Made by a program: the position numbers and the translations under genes | Source: Corynebacterium breve | Lineage (GTDB): Bacteria > Actinomycetota > Actinomycetes > Mycobacteriales > Mycobacteriaceae | DNA: 64,000 nt | Direction: 5' to 3' | Assembly (NCBI RefSeq): GCF_030252165.1 | Contig: NZ_CP126969.1 | Span: 2,503,398 to 2,567,397, forward strand | Shown here: piece by piece, positions 42,040-50,544 of the stretch | Layout: each line of letters starts with the position of its first letter | Numbering within the stretch: the stretch's first letter is position 1 | Notes under the pieces: generated by a model | What the model saw: the letters and a program-made list of their open reading frames with translations, nothing else | Database searches by the model: none | What the model was told of the DNA's origin: nothing

Positions 42040-42887
42040 GATGCTGTTGCAAAGTTGGGGCAGTAGAAAGACCGGCGTGAAATAATCACAGCCATGGGTA
42101 TCTTCTCCGGTCGTCATTTCCCCCGTGACATCATTCTGTGGGCAGTGCGGTGGTACTGCCGCTACGAGGTGAGCTGACCTAAGATCTGGAGGAAATGATG
42201 ACTTCAGCGGGGCGTGCCGGTCGATCACACCACGATTCTCACCGCTGGGTCCAGAAATACGCCCCTGAGCTGGACAAGCGAACTCGGTGGTACCGGCAGG
42301 TACCTGACTGGCAGGCCAGTTCCTGGCGGGTGGATGAGACCTATATCCGGGTCGGCGGAAAGTGGTGCTACCTCTATCGGGCGATCACCGCCGGTGGGCA
42401 GACCCTGGATTTTTACCTCTCCCCGAAGCGTAACGTCGCGGCAGCGAAGCGTTTCCTGGCCAAGACCCCGCGGTCGAACGCCTCCGCCGGGTCCCCGCGG
42501 GTCATCAACACCGACAAGGCACCAGCTCTGGCCAAGGCAATATCCGAGCTGAAGGCGGAGGGAATCTGCCCTCAGACGGTGGAGCACCGGCAGGTGAAAT
42601 ACCTGAACAACGTTCTCGAGGGAGATCATGGCCGACTTAAAAGAATCCTGGGGCCGAAGGGAGCGTTCAAAAACCGAATTTCCGCCTACCGGACGTTGAA
42701 AGGGATGGAAGCGATGCATTCATTACGGAAAGGCCAGGGCACGATGTTTGCCTACGGGCAACCGAACCCGGACGCGGTGATCGTCAACCGGGTCTTCGAG
42801 ACGGCCTGAGAACGCCAACCCGCAGCGAGCATCAGAGGATGAAGACTGGGTCGTCACGGCTCTCCGCCTGAAGTTTGCAACAGCACC
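42040..42887 (+). mobile_element. IS6-family insertion sequence, copy 2 (848 bp)
   Basis: Same ends as copy 1 (GATGCTGTTGCAA at 42040; TTGCAACAGCACC to 42887) and only a few base differences. It joins a truncated DAACS gene on the left to a truncated IS3-type element on the right. No target duplication: GAACTGAC on the left, ACACCAGG on the right. The lack of duplication and the two different cut genes suggest recombination or deletion at this IS. Confidence 0.9.
42094..42809 (+). pseudogene. IS6-family transposase, disrupted near the N-terminus (copy 2)
   Basis: Same structure as in copy 1: a 27-codon frame stops at TGA 42175-42177, and the DDE part (from ATG 42195) is in another frame. It differs from copy 1 in a few codons (ASSWRVDE in place of ARSWRVDE, ALAKAIS in place of ALARAIS). 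The first of these changes is shared with copy 3. Confidence 0.85.
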
Positions 42888-43721
42888 ACACCAGGAATGC
42901 CGGCGCACCGTGTTGTAGCGGGTGCACCAGCGGAATACGTCCCGGCGGCAGCGCAAGTGGTTGGCAAAGGTCTTGGAATCCTGGAGCACTTCCCGTTTCA
43001 TCGTGGCGTTGAAAGACTCGGCCAAAGCGTTATCCGCGCTGGTACCAATCGCTCCCATCGACTGCCGGATACCTAATTCTGTGCAGGTGTTCTGGAACGC
43101 GCGGGACGTATAAACGCTGCCGTGGTCCGAGTGAAAGATCGCACTTCTAAGGCTCCCGCGCTGGCCCTTAGCCATGGTCAGCGCGTCCTGAACCAAGCTA
43201 GTCCGCATATGGTCCGCGATCGCAAACCCCACCAACCGTCGAGAATAGCAGTCAATAACGGTGGCCAGATACATATTCGATCCGTCTGCGATCGGCAGAT
43301 AGGTGATATCCCCGACGTAAAGGCGGTTGGGCTTGTCAGCGGTGAATTTCCGGCCGACAAGGTCAGGAAACACTGTTTTGGTTTTGTCCGACACGGTGGT
43401 GGTGACCTTGCGTTTCTTTGTGTAACCAAACAGCTTCAAGGACTTCATGACTCGCGCGACCCGCTTATGATTCACCGGCTCATGCCCCACCTGGTCTTGG
43501 AGTTCAGCGGTAATGCGCTTGGCACCATAACAGCCACGTTCTTTCGTGAATACGGCAGTGACTCGAGCACCGAGAATAGCATCGTTGATCAGGCGTTTCT
43601 CACGCCCAGGAGAGGTAGTTTTCCATTTGTAATACGAGGACCTGTTGAGGCCCAGGACCTCGCATAACCGCTTAACCGAATGGTTCTTCTGGGTGTCATC
43701 AACGAACCGGAAGCGGATCAC
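42888..43721 (-). pseudogene. IS3-family transposase OrfB, 3' end cut by IS6 copy 2
   Basis: The minus frame from GTG 43721 gives KNHSVKRLCEVLGLNRSSYY, YGAKRITAEL, YVGDITYLPI (D), IFHSDHGSVYTS (D) and NALAESFNATMKREVL (E), an intact DDE core. It runs through RYNTVRRHSWCG at 42888 and then into IS6 sequence. The last few dozen residues are lost. The start overlaps the OrfA stop. Confidence 0.9.
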
Positions 43722-44026
43722 CAGTTCGTCTCTTCCGCGAAATCTTTTGCTGCCTTGCGCAGGATGTCACGCTCTTCCCTCAGCCGGGCGTTTTCGCGTT
43801 GTAGTTGCCGGATCTGCTCAGCTTCGGTCACTGAAGCAGAGGGGGATTTCTCAGTCGCAGGGCTGGTGGCATGGGTTTCGGTTCCATGCTTTTTCACCCA
43901 GTTCGCCAGGGTAGCCCGGTTGATCCCGAGATCGGTGGCTATGGTGTGGATTGAAGCCCCCGGGGAGTTCTCGTACAAGGCCACGGCGTCGCGCTTGAAC
44001 TCCTCTGTGTAGGTCTTGCTTGGCAT
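43718..44026 (-). CDS. IS3-family transposase OrfA
   Basis: 102 aa. It has the HTH MPSKTYTEEFKRDAVALYEN, then DLGINRATLANWVKKHG and the leucine-zipper helix EAEQIRQLQRENARLREERDI. OrfA and OrfB overlap by four bases and are probably joined by frameshifting. The right end of the IS lies near 44100 (TTTGGTGGACACC-type end, complement near 44080), so the element spans about 42888-44100 and lacks its left end. Confidence 0.88.
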   Translation of the reverse strand: MPSKTYTEEFKRDAVALYENSPGASIHTIATDLGINRATLANWVKKHGTETHATSPATEKSPSASVTEAEQIRQLQRENARLREERDILRKAAKDFAEETNW

Positions 44027-44196
44027 GGTGGCAGATTACCTTTCGGTCCCAGATTGGTGGGATGTTAGGTGTCCACCAAACGGGGGTCAGGTCCCAGGTT
44101 CATTTCGTACCTAGTTAAGCTTTTAGGTGTCAAGCCCCGGGTCTCTCCGTTATGATTGTTTCACCGTATAGATAAATTCCGGTTAGAGTATCAATT

Positions 44197-44691
44197 GTGG
44201 AAAAAGTATATGGCAATAGAATCCCGTCCGCTTACCGGTGGACAGTAGGATTACTAGTGGCAATGTCCCTTATTTTTTTGGTAACAGTTACTTTTAGTGG
44301 CCTAGTAAACCCATTGCCATCGGTAATTCTTACTATTATTTGCTTAGTGTTCGTGATCATTTACTGGAGAGCTGGTACCACAGTGTCTGCAAATTCAAAT
44401 TCGGTGCAGTTGCAGTTGCCACCGTTGTGGAGAAAAACAATCCAGTTCGAAGAGATCCGGTCGATTGCTGTGGAGCCAATAAAACCCCTCGAACGGGAGT
44501 GGGGAAATCGGGGATCCTTGAAGCGTGGCGGAGAGATCTTTATCGATGCTGGGCAATCAACGAGCTGCCTGGCTTTTTATCTTATTGACCGCAAGGTAAT
44601 TCGTATTGGAGTTTCTTCTCTGAAACGTGGGCAAGAGATTGCGAATGTTCTTGAATCCCATAGAGAAAAATCTTCTACTGTTGTTAATTGA
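44197..44691 (+). CDS. Hypothetical membrane protein with a PH-like domain
   Basis: 164 aa from GTG 44197, with TAGAGT seven bases before it (leaderless type). Two spans (about 14-36 and 40-58) are followed by a soluble part, SANSNSVQLQLPPLWRKTIQ then FEEIRSIAV, FYLIDRKVIRIGVSSLKRG, that resembles bacterial PH domains. It lies in AT-rich sequence between two IS elements, so it was probably brought in. Function unknown. Confidence 0.6.
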   Translation: MEKVYGNRIPSAYRWTVGLLVAMSLIFLVTVTFSGLVNPLPSVILTIICLVFVIIYWRAGTTVSANSNSVQLQLPPLWRKTIQFEEIRSIAVEPIKPLEREWGNRGSLKRGGEIFIDAGQSTSCLAFYLIDRKVIRIGVSSLKRGQEIANVLESHREKSSTVVN

Positions 44692-44916
44692 AAATGCGTT
44701 TGGAAGAGTCATCCATTGTTCTAAGCGTCTCACTGCGGTTGGGGACGACATATTTATTGATGCTGTAAACCTGTAAATATGTTGCGAGAGATGGGCGCTC
44801 GCTACAACCACAGTGGCAACTCGGATTATTAGTGCAGTTATGTTAAAGGCTAGATGGTTGGACTAGTTAAATCACGAATGGGAAATTTTACTCCTCCCTT
44901 ATTCATTAAAATTGTG
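44692..44916. other. AT-rich stretch with no gene seen
   Basis: 225 bp between the PH-like gene and IS6 copy 3. No frame, hairpin terminator or other element that I can support. Confidence 0.4.
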
Positions 44917-45762
44917 GATGCTGTTGCAAAGTTGGGGCAGTAGAAAGACCGGCGTGAAATAATCACAGCCATGGGTATCTTCTCCGGTCGTCATTTCCCC
45001 CGTGACATCATTCTGTGGGCAGTGCGGTGGTACTGCCGCTACGAGGTGAGCTGACCTAAGATCTGGAGGAAATGATGACTTCAGCGGGGCGTGCCGGTCG
45101 ATCACACCACGATCTATCGCTGGGTCCAGAAATACGCCCCTGAGCTGGACAAGCAAACGCGGTGGTACCGGCAGGTACCTGACTGGCAGGCCAGTTCCTG
45201 GCGGGTGGATGAGACCTATATCCGGGTCGGCGGAAAGTGGTGCTACCTCTATCGGGCAATCACCGCCGGTGGCCAGACCCTGGACTTTTACCTCTCCCCG
45301 AAGCGTAACGTCGCGGCAGCGAAGCGTTTCCTGGCCAAGACCCCGCGGTCGAACGCCTCCGCCGGGTTCCCGCGGGTGATCAACACCGATAAAGCACCCT
45401 CCTTAGCCAGGGCAATCGCCGAGTTGAAGTCAGAGGGAATCTGCCCGCCAACAGTGGAACACCGGCAGGTGAAATACCTCAACAACATCCTGGAAGGCGA
45501 CCATGGTCGGCTGAAGCGGATCCTCGGGCCGAAAGGCGCGTTTAAGAACCGGACATCTGCATATCGGACGTTGAAAGGGATGGAGGCGATGCACTCATTG
45601 CGGAAAGGGCAAGGCACGATGTTTGCCTACGGGCAACCGAACCCGGACGCGGTGATCGTCAACCGGGTGTTCGAGGCTGCCTGAGAACCCCGACCCGCAG
45701 CGAGGATCAGAGGATGAAGACTGGGTCGTCACGGCTCTCCGCCTGAAGTTTGCAACAGCACC
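44917..45762 (+). mobile_element. IS6-family insertion sequence, copy 3 (846 bp)
   Basis: Same ends as copies 1 and 2. It is 2 bp shorter because it has GATCTATCGC where the others have GATTCTCACCGC. The 5' 200 bp and 3' 150 bp are nearly identical to the other copies, but the middle (about 45380-45600) differs at many third positions, so it is a mosaic. No target duplication seen (AAAATTGT / CTTAAGGA). Confidence 0.9.
44971..45684 (+). pseudogene. IS6-family transposase with N-terminal stops (copy 3)
   Basis: The frame opens at 44971 (MGIFSGRHFPRDIILWAVRW) and meets stops at 45052-45054 and again at 45073-45078. It then resumes in the same frame at ATG 45091 (MPVDHTTIYRWVQKYAPELDK), giving 197 aa with a complete DDE domain. 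The segment GACCTAAGATCTGG carries the extra bases. Unlike copies 1 and 2, the DHTTIYRW motif is intact. Confidence 0.85.
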
Positions 45763-46406
45763 CTTAAGGACTAGTAACGAGAATGGGAGACCAGCCGTCG
45801 CGAAGTCTTAACAGGGAAGTTGCCTATCCCCGTAGTTGCTCAAGTGACGTCGAGTGAGTCCCATAGGTACCCATAGGTATTGGTGGGAGTACTTGGAGTA
45901 CGGTGCCGTTCGTTCTTCGTTGCGTTCCAAGAATCACGTGGAATCAGTGGGGCATGGACACGTTCAAGTCCACCCGTCACAAGAGGAACTGGACTAGTTG
46001 GAAGAGATCAGATTTTTGCGAATGCCGGAAGAATTGTTCACTCGGTAGCAACGTGACAAGCACGACGAGTTGTTGAAAACGGTCATAACGATTAGTCGTT
46101 GTGCGTGACACGAGTTCAAAGTTTTGGTGCTGCCGCGAAAGTCGCGGGCAGGACGTCCTTGCCCCGTGTGATTGTCACGTCCTGGCGTTCGTTTGCGCTT
46201 GCGCGCCCTGACGTTTTGAGCGCTCTATGTTGCCCATACTGAGACGCGAATACGCCGGTGCGGTTGCCTGGCACAAGCACTTCCGCTGTTTACTCGCCGG
46301 TGTTCATCCCTCTGACCATGTGTTACAAGCGCTTAGTTTATGGTCCATTTGCACGAGAAGTGCTCAGGGCGTCCAGGTGGTCATCGTGCTGGCTAGAGGA
46401 GAGAGC
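45763..46406. other. About 640 bp without a recognisable gene
   Basis: No frame with family features. An imperfect dyad CAGGACGTCC / CACGTCCTGG lies near 46151-46194. A frame from 46227 could extend the next gene upstream, but its residues look unlike a protein. Confidence 0.4.
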
Positions 46407-47006
46407 GTGGGAAAACTCTTGGCAGCGGTGCCAGTACGCTTTCGCATACCATCAATCCTCGCTGCTTATCTAGGTGAACTGCACGCGTCTTTTCAAGCGA
46501 TTTTTCTTCCACTCGTCTACGTGCTGTGCATACCCGCAATCGTACTAACAGTAGGACGAACAGAGGCAAAGGTGCTCAATTACTCAGAAGGGGGTATTGC
46601 TACATGGGATTTCTCTGTGCTATTTGCGCTACCTCTCTTTTTCATTGGCTCCGTATCTGCTGCGGCGTTGATGCTGAACTGGAGAGACGCGAGTATTACT
46701 GAGGAGAGTTTGGCCAGGCTGGGGGTGCCATTGAAAGTGAACCAAACAGTGCGCTATCTGCTCCTGCCTACCTTCATCATTTTTACCGCGACAATGCTCA
46801 TGGTTATTTCTTCGGTAGCGGTGGCTGTCTACCATTCCGTGGCTCTGGGAGGTTCAGTCAATGACGGAATCTCTGGCTTGCAGATTGGATTCTCCCTGGC
46901 ATTAGCAGTCACATTGTGGATTCTGTATTTGGCCATTGGCTTCGGTGAGATTTCCTACAAAGGTCTTAAGTCTACGAAGACCTTTTCGAGGCCTCAATTG
47001 CGCTAA
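46407..47006 (+). CDS. Hypothetical four-span membrane protein
   Basis: 199 aa from GTG 46407, five bases after AGAGGAG (46395-46401). Four hydrophobic spans at about 30-50, 68-90, 118-145 and 160-182 (for example FIIFTATMLMVISSVAVAVY). ALMLNWRDASITEESLARLG forms a cytoplasmic loop. No family recognised. It sits in the IS-rich island with a small membrane gene after it. Confidence 0.55.
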   Translation: MGKLLAAVPVRFRIPSILAAYLGELHASFQAIFLPLVYVLCIPAIVLTVGRTEAKVLNYSEGGIATWDFSVLFALPLFFIGSVSAAALMLNWRDASITEESLARLGVPLKVNQTVRYLLLPTFIIFTATMLMVISSVAVAVYHSVALGGSVNDGISGLQIGFSLALAVTLWILYLAIGFGEISYKGLKSTKTFSRPQLR

Positions 47007-47185
47007 GTCTGTTTAGGGAGTCGTACCACTATGGCAATTTGTTGATCGGTCCTCGATCGTAGTGAGGTTGCCCTCGTCTAGTGGGCTCCCAACTTGTACG
47101 TATCATGCGTCCGTAAGAGGACAACCACGCAAAGAATATATGCTGGATACGCAGTCATCAAGAACAGGTGTTTCTAGGAGGTCGC

Positions 47186-47341
47186 GTGAAGCTAAGTTAC
47201 GCTATAACCATCGTCTTGGCTCTAGCGTCTATTGGATTGCTTATAGCTAATGTCACGTCTACCTTTGTCCCACTTTCGTTGGCCAATTTAGCGCTGATTG
47301 CTTTCGCGTTTGGTTCCTTGAAGCCGAAAACTCATCGTTAA
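47186..47341 (+). CDS. Small two-span membrane protein (51 aa)
   Basis: GTG at 47186, four bases after a clear AGGAGG. It reads MKLSYAITIVLALASIGLLI, then FVPLSLANLALIAFAFGSL, ending KPKTHR. Two hydrophobic stretches and a basic tail. No family is recognised. It is shorter than most gene callers accept. It may belong with the membrane gene 180 bp upstream. Confidence 0.5.
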   Translation: MKLSYAITIVLALASIGLLIANVTSTFVPLSLANLALIAFAFGSLKPKTHR

Positions 47342-47487
47342 CTGACACTAGTCGGATCGTCAGGTCTGCTAGTGGATCGGTTTTGTTATTGATGAAAACT
47401 GGGTAGCACGTCCAAGACCACCGGGTCGACGGGTTGTCCCGTCTACGTGAATCGGCCTGAGTTTTGTGGAGACTACGGGCAAAAGCC

Positions 47488-48417
47488 TTACTGGGCTTTT
47501 CGTGCGGTGTTGATGTCCTCGTAGTCCTGCTCGTATTCGATCGGGGGAACGTCACCGATCGACGAGTGCAGACGCTGGTGATTATACCAATAGATCCAGG
47601 ATGCCGTTTCCGTTTCGATCTCCCGGGCATCCCTCCATGTGCGTGCGGGGTCGAGGTCGATGAGCTCAGTTTTGTACAGTCCGATCGTCGACTCCATCAT
47701 CGCGTTGTCCAAGGCATCACCGACCGAGCCGATCGAGCCCTGGAGTCCGGCGTCTGCCAGCGCGTCGGTAAACGCCAGCGACGTGTACTGGACCCCAGCG
47801 TCCGAATGGTGAACGATGCCGGTGGCGGTGAAATCCATGCGGGTGCGTTTGCGGCTGAACAACGCGTGTTCCAGGGCCATGAGCACCATCCTGGTGTCCA
47901 TGACGGTGGTGACCACCCAGCCGAGGACCTGCCGCGAGTAGGCGTCGACGATGAAGGCGACGTAACAAAAGCCCTCCCTGGTCCAGGCGTAGGTGAAGTC
48001 CGCGATCCACCACTGATCCGGATGCCAGGGGTAGGTCCACCGACGGTCCACCAGGTCTGGGTGCCGGCGGTGCGCAGGATTGGCCACGGTCGTCTTCTTG
48101 CGGTGCATCCCGCGGGACACACCACGAATACCGGTGATCTTCATCAGTCGTTCCACCTGGTCACGACCAATAAGCATGCCGTCACGGATGGCTGCTTTCC
48201 AGAGCTTGCGCCGGCCATAGACCTTGCGGTTGTCCTCCCACAATCGGTAGATGCGGTGGGCGGCGTAGGCCTCATCCAACTCGGCGTCGGTGGGGCCGAA
48301 GCCGCGGGACTGGTGGGCGTAAAAGGTGCTCGGGGCAATCGCGATGCCGTGGGCAGTCAAGGTCTCGCAGATTGACTCGACCCCGAAGCGGTTCCGGTAG
48401 GTGCGGATGAAATCCAC
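47488..48417 (-). CDS. IS3-family transposase OrfB (DDE)
   Basis: 309 aa from GTG 48417. It has the helix-turn-helix region FGVESICETLTAHGIAIAPS, then YGRRKLWKAAIRDG. The catalytic triad lies in WWIADFTYAW (D), VHHSDAGVQYTS (D) and NAMMESTIGLYKTEL (E). It appears intact. The OrfA stop is two bases before its GTG, so a frameshift may also join them. Confidence 0.92.
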   Translation of the reverse strand: MDFIRTYRNRFGVESICETLTAHGIAIAPSTFYAHQSRGFGPTDAELDEAYAAHRIYRLWEDNRKVYGRRKLWKAAIRDGMLIGRDQVERLMKITGIRGVSRGMHRKKTTVANPAHRRHPDLVDRRWTYPWHPDQWWIADFTYAWTREGFCYVAFIVDAYSRQVLGWVVTTVMDTRMVLMALEHALFSRKRTRMDFTATGIVHHSDAGVQYTSLAFTDALADAGLQGSIGSVGDALDNAMMESTIGLYKTELIDLDPARTWRDAREIETETASWIYWYNHQRLHSSIGDVPPIEYEQDYEDINTARKAQ

Positions 48418-48419
48418 GA

Positions 48420-48752
48420 CTACCGAAGTTTGCGGTCGAGCTCCGCCTGGGCGAAAAAAGCTGACGCCGTCTTGAGGATGTCATTGGCTCGTCGCAGTTT
48501 GGCGACTTCCTTGGCCTGCTCCTCGTAGGCAGCCTGGAGCTGCTCGTAGGACAGGGAGCCGGGCTGGGGTGCTTGTTCCTGTTGTTCTTGTTTTCGGACC
48601 CAGTTGCGCAGGGTGGATTCCTTTACGCCGAGTAGTTCGCCGATTTCTCGGCGGGCGGCTGCTTTGGAGATGTCGCCGTCTTCGAGACGTTCGAAGTACA
48701 TGCGTACCGCGCGTTGTTGGGTGGCGGTGTCGTACTTGCTGGGTCGTGCCAT
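48420..48752 (-). CDS. IS3-family transposase OrfA
   Basis: 110 aa. Helix-turn-helix at the start (RPSKYDTATQQRAVRMYFER, then GELLGVKESTLRNWVRKQEQ) and a leucine-zipper-like helix near the end (EVAKLRRANDILKTASAFF). It lies directly upstream of OrfB. CTAGGAGGA lies a few bases before the ATG. Confidence 0.9.
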   Translation of the reverse strand: MARPSKYDTATQQRAVRMYFERLEDGDISKAAARREIGELLGVKESTLRNWVRKQEQQEQAPQPGSLSYEQLQAAYEEQAKEVAKLRRANDILKTASAFFAQAELDRKLR

Positions 48753-49034
48753 GCTGATCGTCCTCCTAGGGTAAAATCTAGTCTCCGACCAACCCAGGCC
48801 GCCTCAACGCGATGAGGCGAGAACCATGACCGGGTAGAACCCCTCGCCACCGTTCACCAGCTCCGGGCAGCGAGCAAGCAGACAACGAACACGCCTGCAA
48901 AAGTGCCCAGGTAGCAGGGCAGACTACCGAGAGAGACATGCCAAGTGGGACCATCTCACGATGGACTGCCGTGAACATAAAGCCTTGGGCAGGACGGGAC
49001 GCAGGCGAGCAGACCTTGTACGAAGTCTAGAACT

Positions 49035-50531
49035 CTAGCGCAAGTAGTCTCTCCCAAGCTTTAATGCCGTACTCAACAAGTTGTTCCACTTCTCGGTAGC
49101 CATCTCATTTGGCCCAGAAATCGGAACCAAGCGCTGGCTCGCAATCGTCCGTGGCTCCGTGTACTTCAATAGTCCCTGGTCGCCGTGGCGACGGCCCACA
49201 CCAGAGGATTTCCAGCCACCCATAGGCGCATCTACGCTGGCCCACGCCGCAGAGTAGCCTTCGTTGATATTAACCGTGCCGGCCTCGAGCTCCGTGGCGA
49301 TGGCACGCGCTGTCCGCTCCGGCCCGAATACTGCAGCGTTGAGCCCGTATTCCGTGTCGTTGGCTCGTCGAATGGCTTCCTCATGTGAATCCACGACCTC
49401 GATCCGGACGACCGGCCCGAAGACTTCCTGGTGGTACAGCTCGGCTTCTTCAGGAACATCCAACAGTACGGTCGGAGCGTAGAAGGTTGGGCCAAGATCG
49501 GTCAGGCGCTCCCCACCGGTTGCCACCGTTGCGCCGTGGAAGACTGCGTCGGAGACAAAGTCCGCCACGTTGTCGGTGTGCTGCTTAGAGATCAAGCAGC
49601 CCATGTCTGTCTCCCACGAGTTATCGCCTGCGATCACCATATCGTTGACTGACTGCACAAATGCAGGAATGAACCTGTCTGCAACATCGGCGTGTACGTA
49701 GATCCGCTCGATTGAAATGCACAGCTGCCCCGAATTGGAAAAACACGCTTCGCGCACACCACGCACAACGGCAAACGGATCGGCATCGGCGGTGACGATC
49801 AGAGGGTTCTTGCCGCCGAGTTCGCCAGAGAACCCGATCAACCGCTCGGCAGCCTGCTGAGCCAGCATGCGACCAGTTTCGGTGGAACCGGTGAACATCA
49901 AATAATCACATTCGGCCACAATCGTCTGGCCAACGGTGGATCCAGGACCCGGAACCACGATGAACAGATCCTCGGGCAATCCGGCCTCACGCAATAGCTC
50001 GGCGCCCCGCAAAGCCGTCAGCGGAGTCTCCATATCCGGCTTGATCACCACGGCATTGCCAGCCAACAGCGCCGGAATCGCATCGGACATCGACAAGGTC
50101 AGTGGATAATTCCATGGCGCGATAATGCCCACCACACCCACTGGGACGTTCTCCACCTCAGTCTTCGTCAACACCGGTAAAGCACCCTTGGCACGCCGGG
50201 TTTTCAGCAAACGCCCCGCAGCAAAGGCATAGTGGCGCGCAGTAATCGCGTTATCCAGTACCTCTTCAAACGCCGAACGGCGGTTCTTGCCGTTTTCTGC
50301 CTGGATGAGGTCCATGAGCTCGTCGCGATGCTCCAACACCAAGTCGTGATAGCGCAGCATGATCTTCTTTCGCTTTCGCACCGGTGTCGCAGTCCACGCA
50401 GCCTGCGCTTTCCGGGCGCGGGCGAAAGCCTCAAGGGTGGAGTCTTCGTCGAAAAGCGGTGCATTATCGACAATTGACCCATCAACGGGATTTACTACCG
50501 GGATCATCTCGTGATCGATGCTGGCTGTCAT
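49035..50531 (-). CDS. gabD2: Succinate-semialdehyde dehydrogenase (NADP+), GabD2-type
   Basis: 498 aa from the ATG at 50531. GIIAPWNYPLTLSMSDAIPALLAGNAVVIKP is the start of the cofactor-binding domain. FSGELGGKNP holds the general-base Glu, and NSGQLCISIERIYV the catalytic Cys (about 271). The ending GVGRRHGDQGLLKYTEPRTI matches actinobacterial GabD2. It oxidises succinate semialdehyde to succinate. On the minus strand TACCCT lies seven bases before the ATG, inside the start of the divergent SDR gene. Confidence 0.87.
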   Translation of the reverse strand: MTASIDHEMIPVVNPVDGSIVDNAPLFDEDSTLEAFARARKAQAAWTATPVRKRKKIMLRYHDLVLEHRDELMDLIQAENGKNRRSAFEEVLDNAITARHYAFAAGRLLKTRRAKGALPVLTKTEVENVPVGVVGIIAPWNYPLTLSMSDAIPALLAGNAVVIKPDMETPLTALRGAELLREAGLPEDLFIVVPGPGSTVGQTIVAECDYLMFTGSTETGRMLAQQAAERLIGFSGELGGKNPLIVTADADPFAVVRGVREACFSNSGQLCISIERIYVHADVADRFIPAFVQSVNDMVIAGDNSWETDMGCLISKQHTDNVADFVSDAVFHGATVATGGERLTDLGPTFYAPTVLLDVPEEAELYHQEVFGPVVRIEVVDSHEEAIRRANDTEYGLNAAVFGPERTARAIATELEAGTVNINEGYSAAWASVDAPMGGWKSSGVGRRHGDQGLLKYTEPRTIASQRLVPISGPNEMATEKWNNLLSTALKLGRDYLR

Positions 50532-50544
50532 ATGATTTAGGGTA
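50531..50544. promoter_or_regulatory. Two overlapping leaderless promoters between divergent genes
   Basis: The plus-strand -10 TATGAT (50531-50536) lies seven bases before the SDR ATG at 50544. The minus-strand -10 TACCCT (complement of 50539-50544) lies seven bases before the gabD2 ATG at 50531. Each -10 overlaps the other start codon. Only 12 bp separate the start codons. Confidence 0.65.

Larger units (their letters stand above)
47462..48793 (-). mobile_element. IS3-family insertion sequence, apparently complete
   Basis: OrfA and OrfB lie between imperfect ends that share GGAGACTA (TTGTGGAGACTACGG at about 47465 and its counterpart GGTCGGAGACTAGATT near 48790). Coordinates are approximate by some 10 bp. 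It is a different element from the truncated one at 42888-44100. Confidence 0.75.

Noticed and set aside
30485..45762. 8-bp target duplications around the IS6 copies
   Set aside because: Flanks of each copy, and left-right combinations between copies, were compared and none matched.
45763..46226. Possible non-coding RNA or extended gene in the gap after IS6 copy 3
   Set aside because: Only a weak dyad near 46151-46194; no terminator, no promoter pair and no reading frame with sense.
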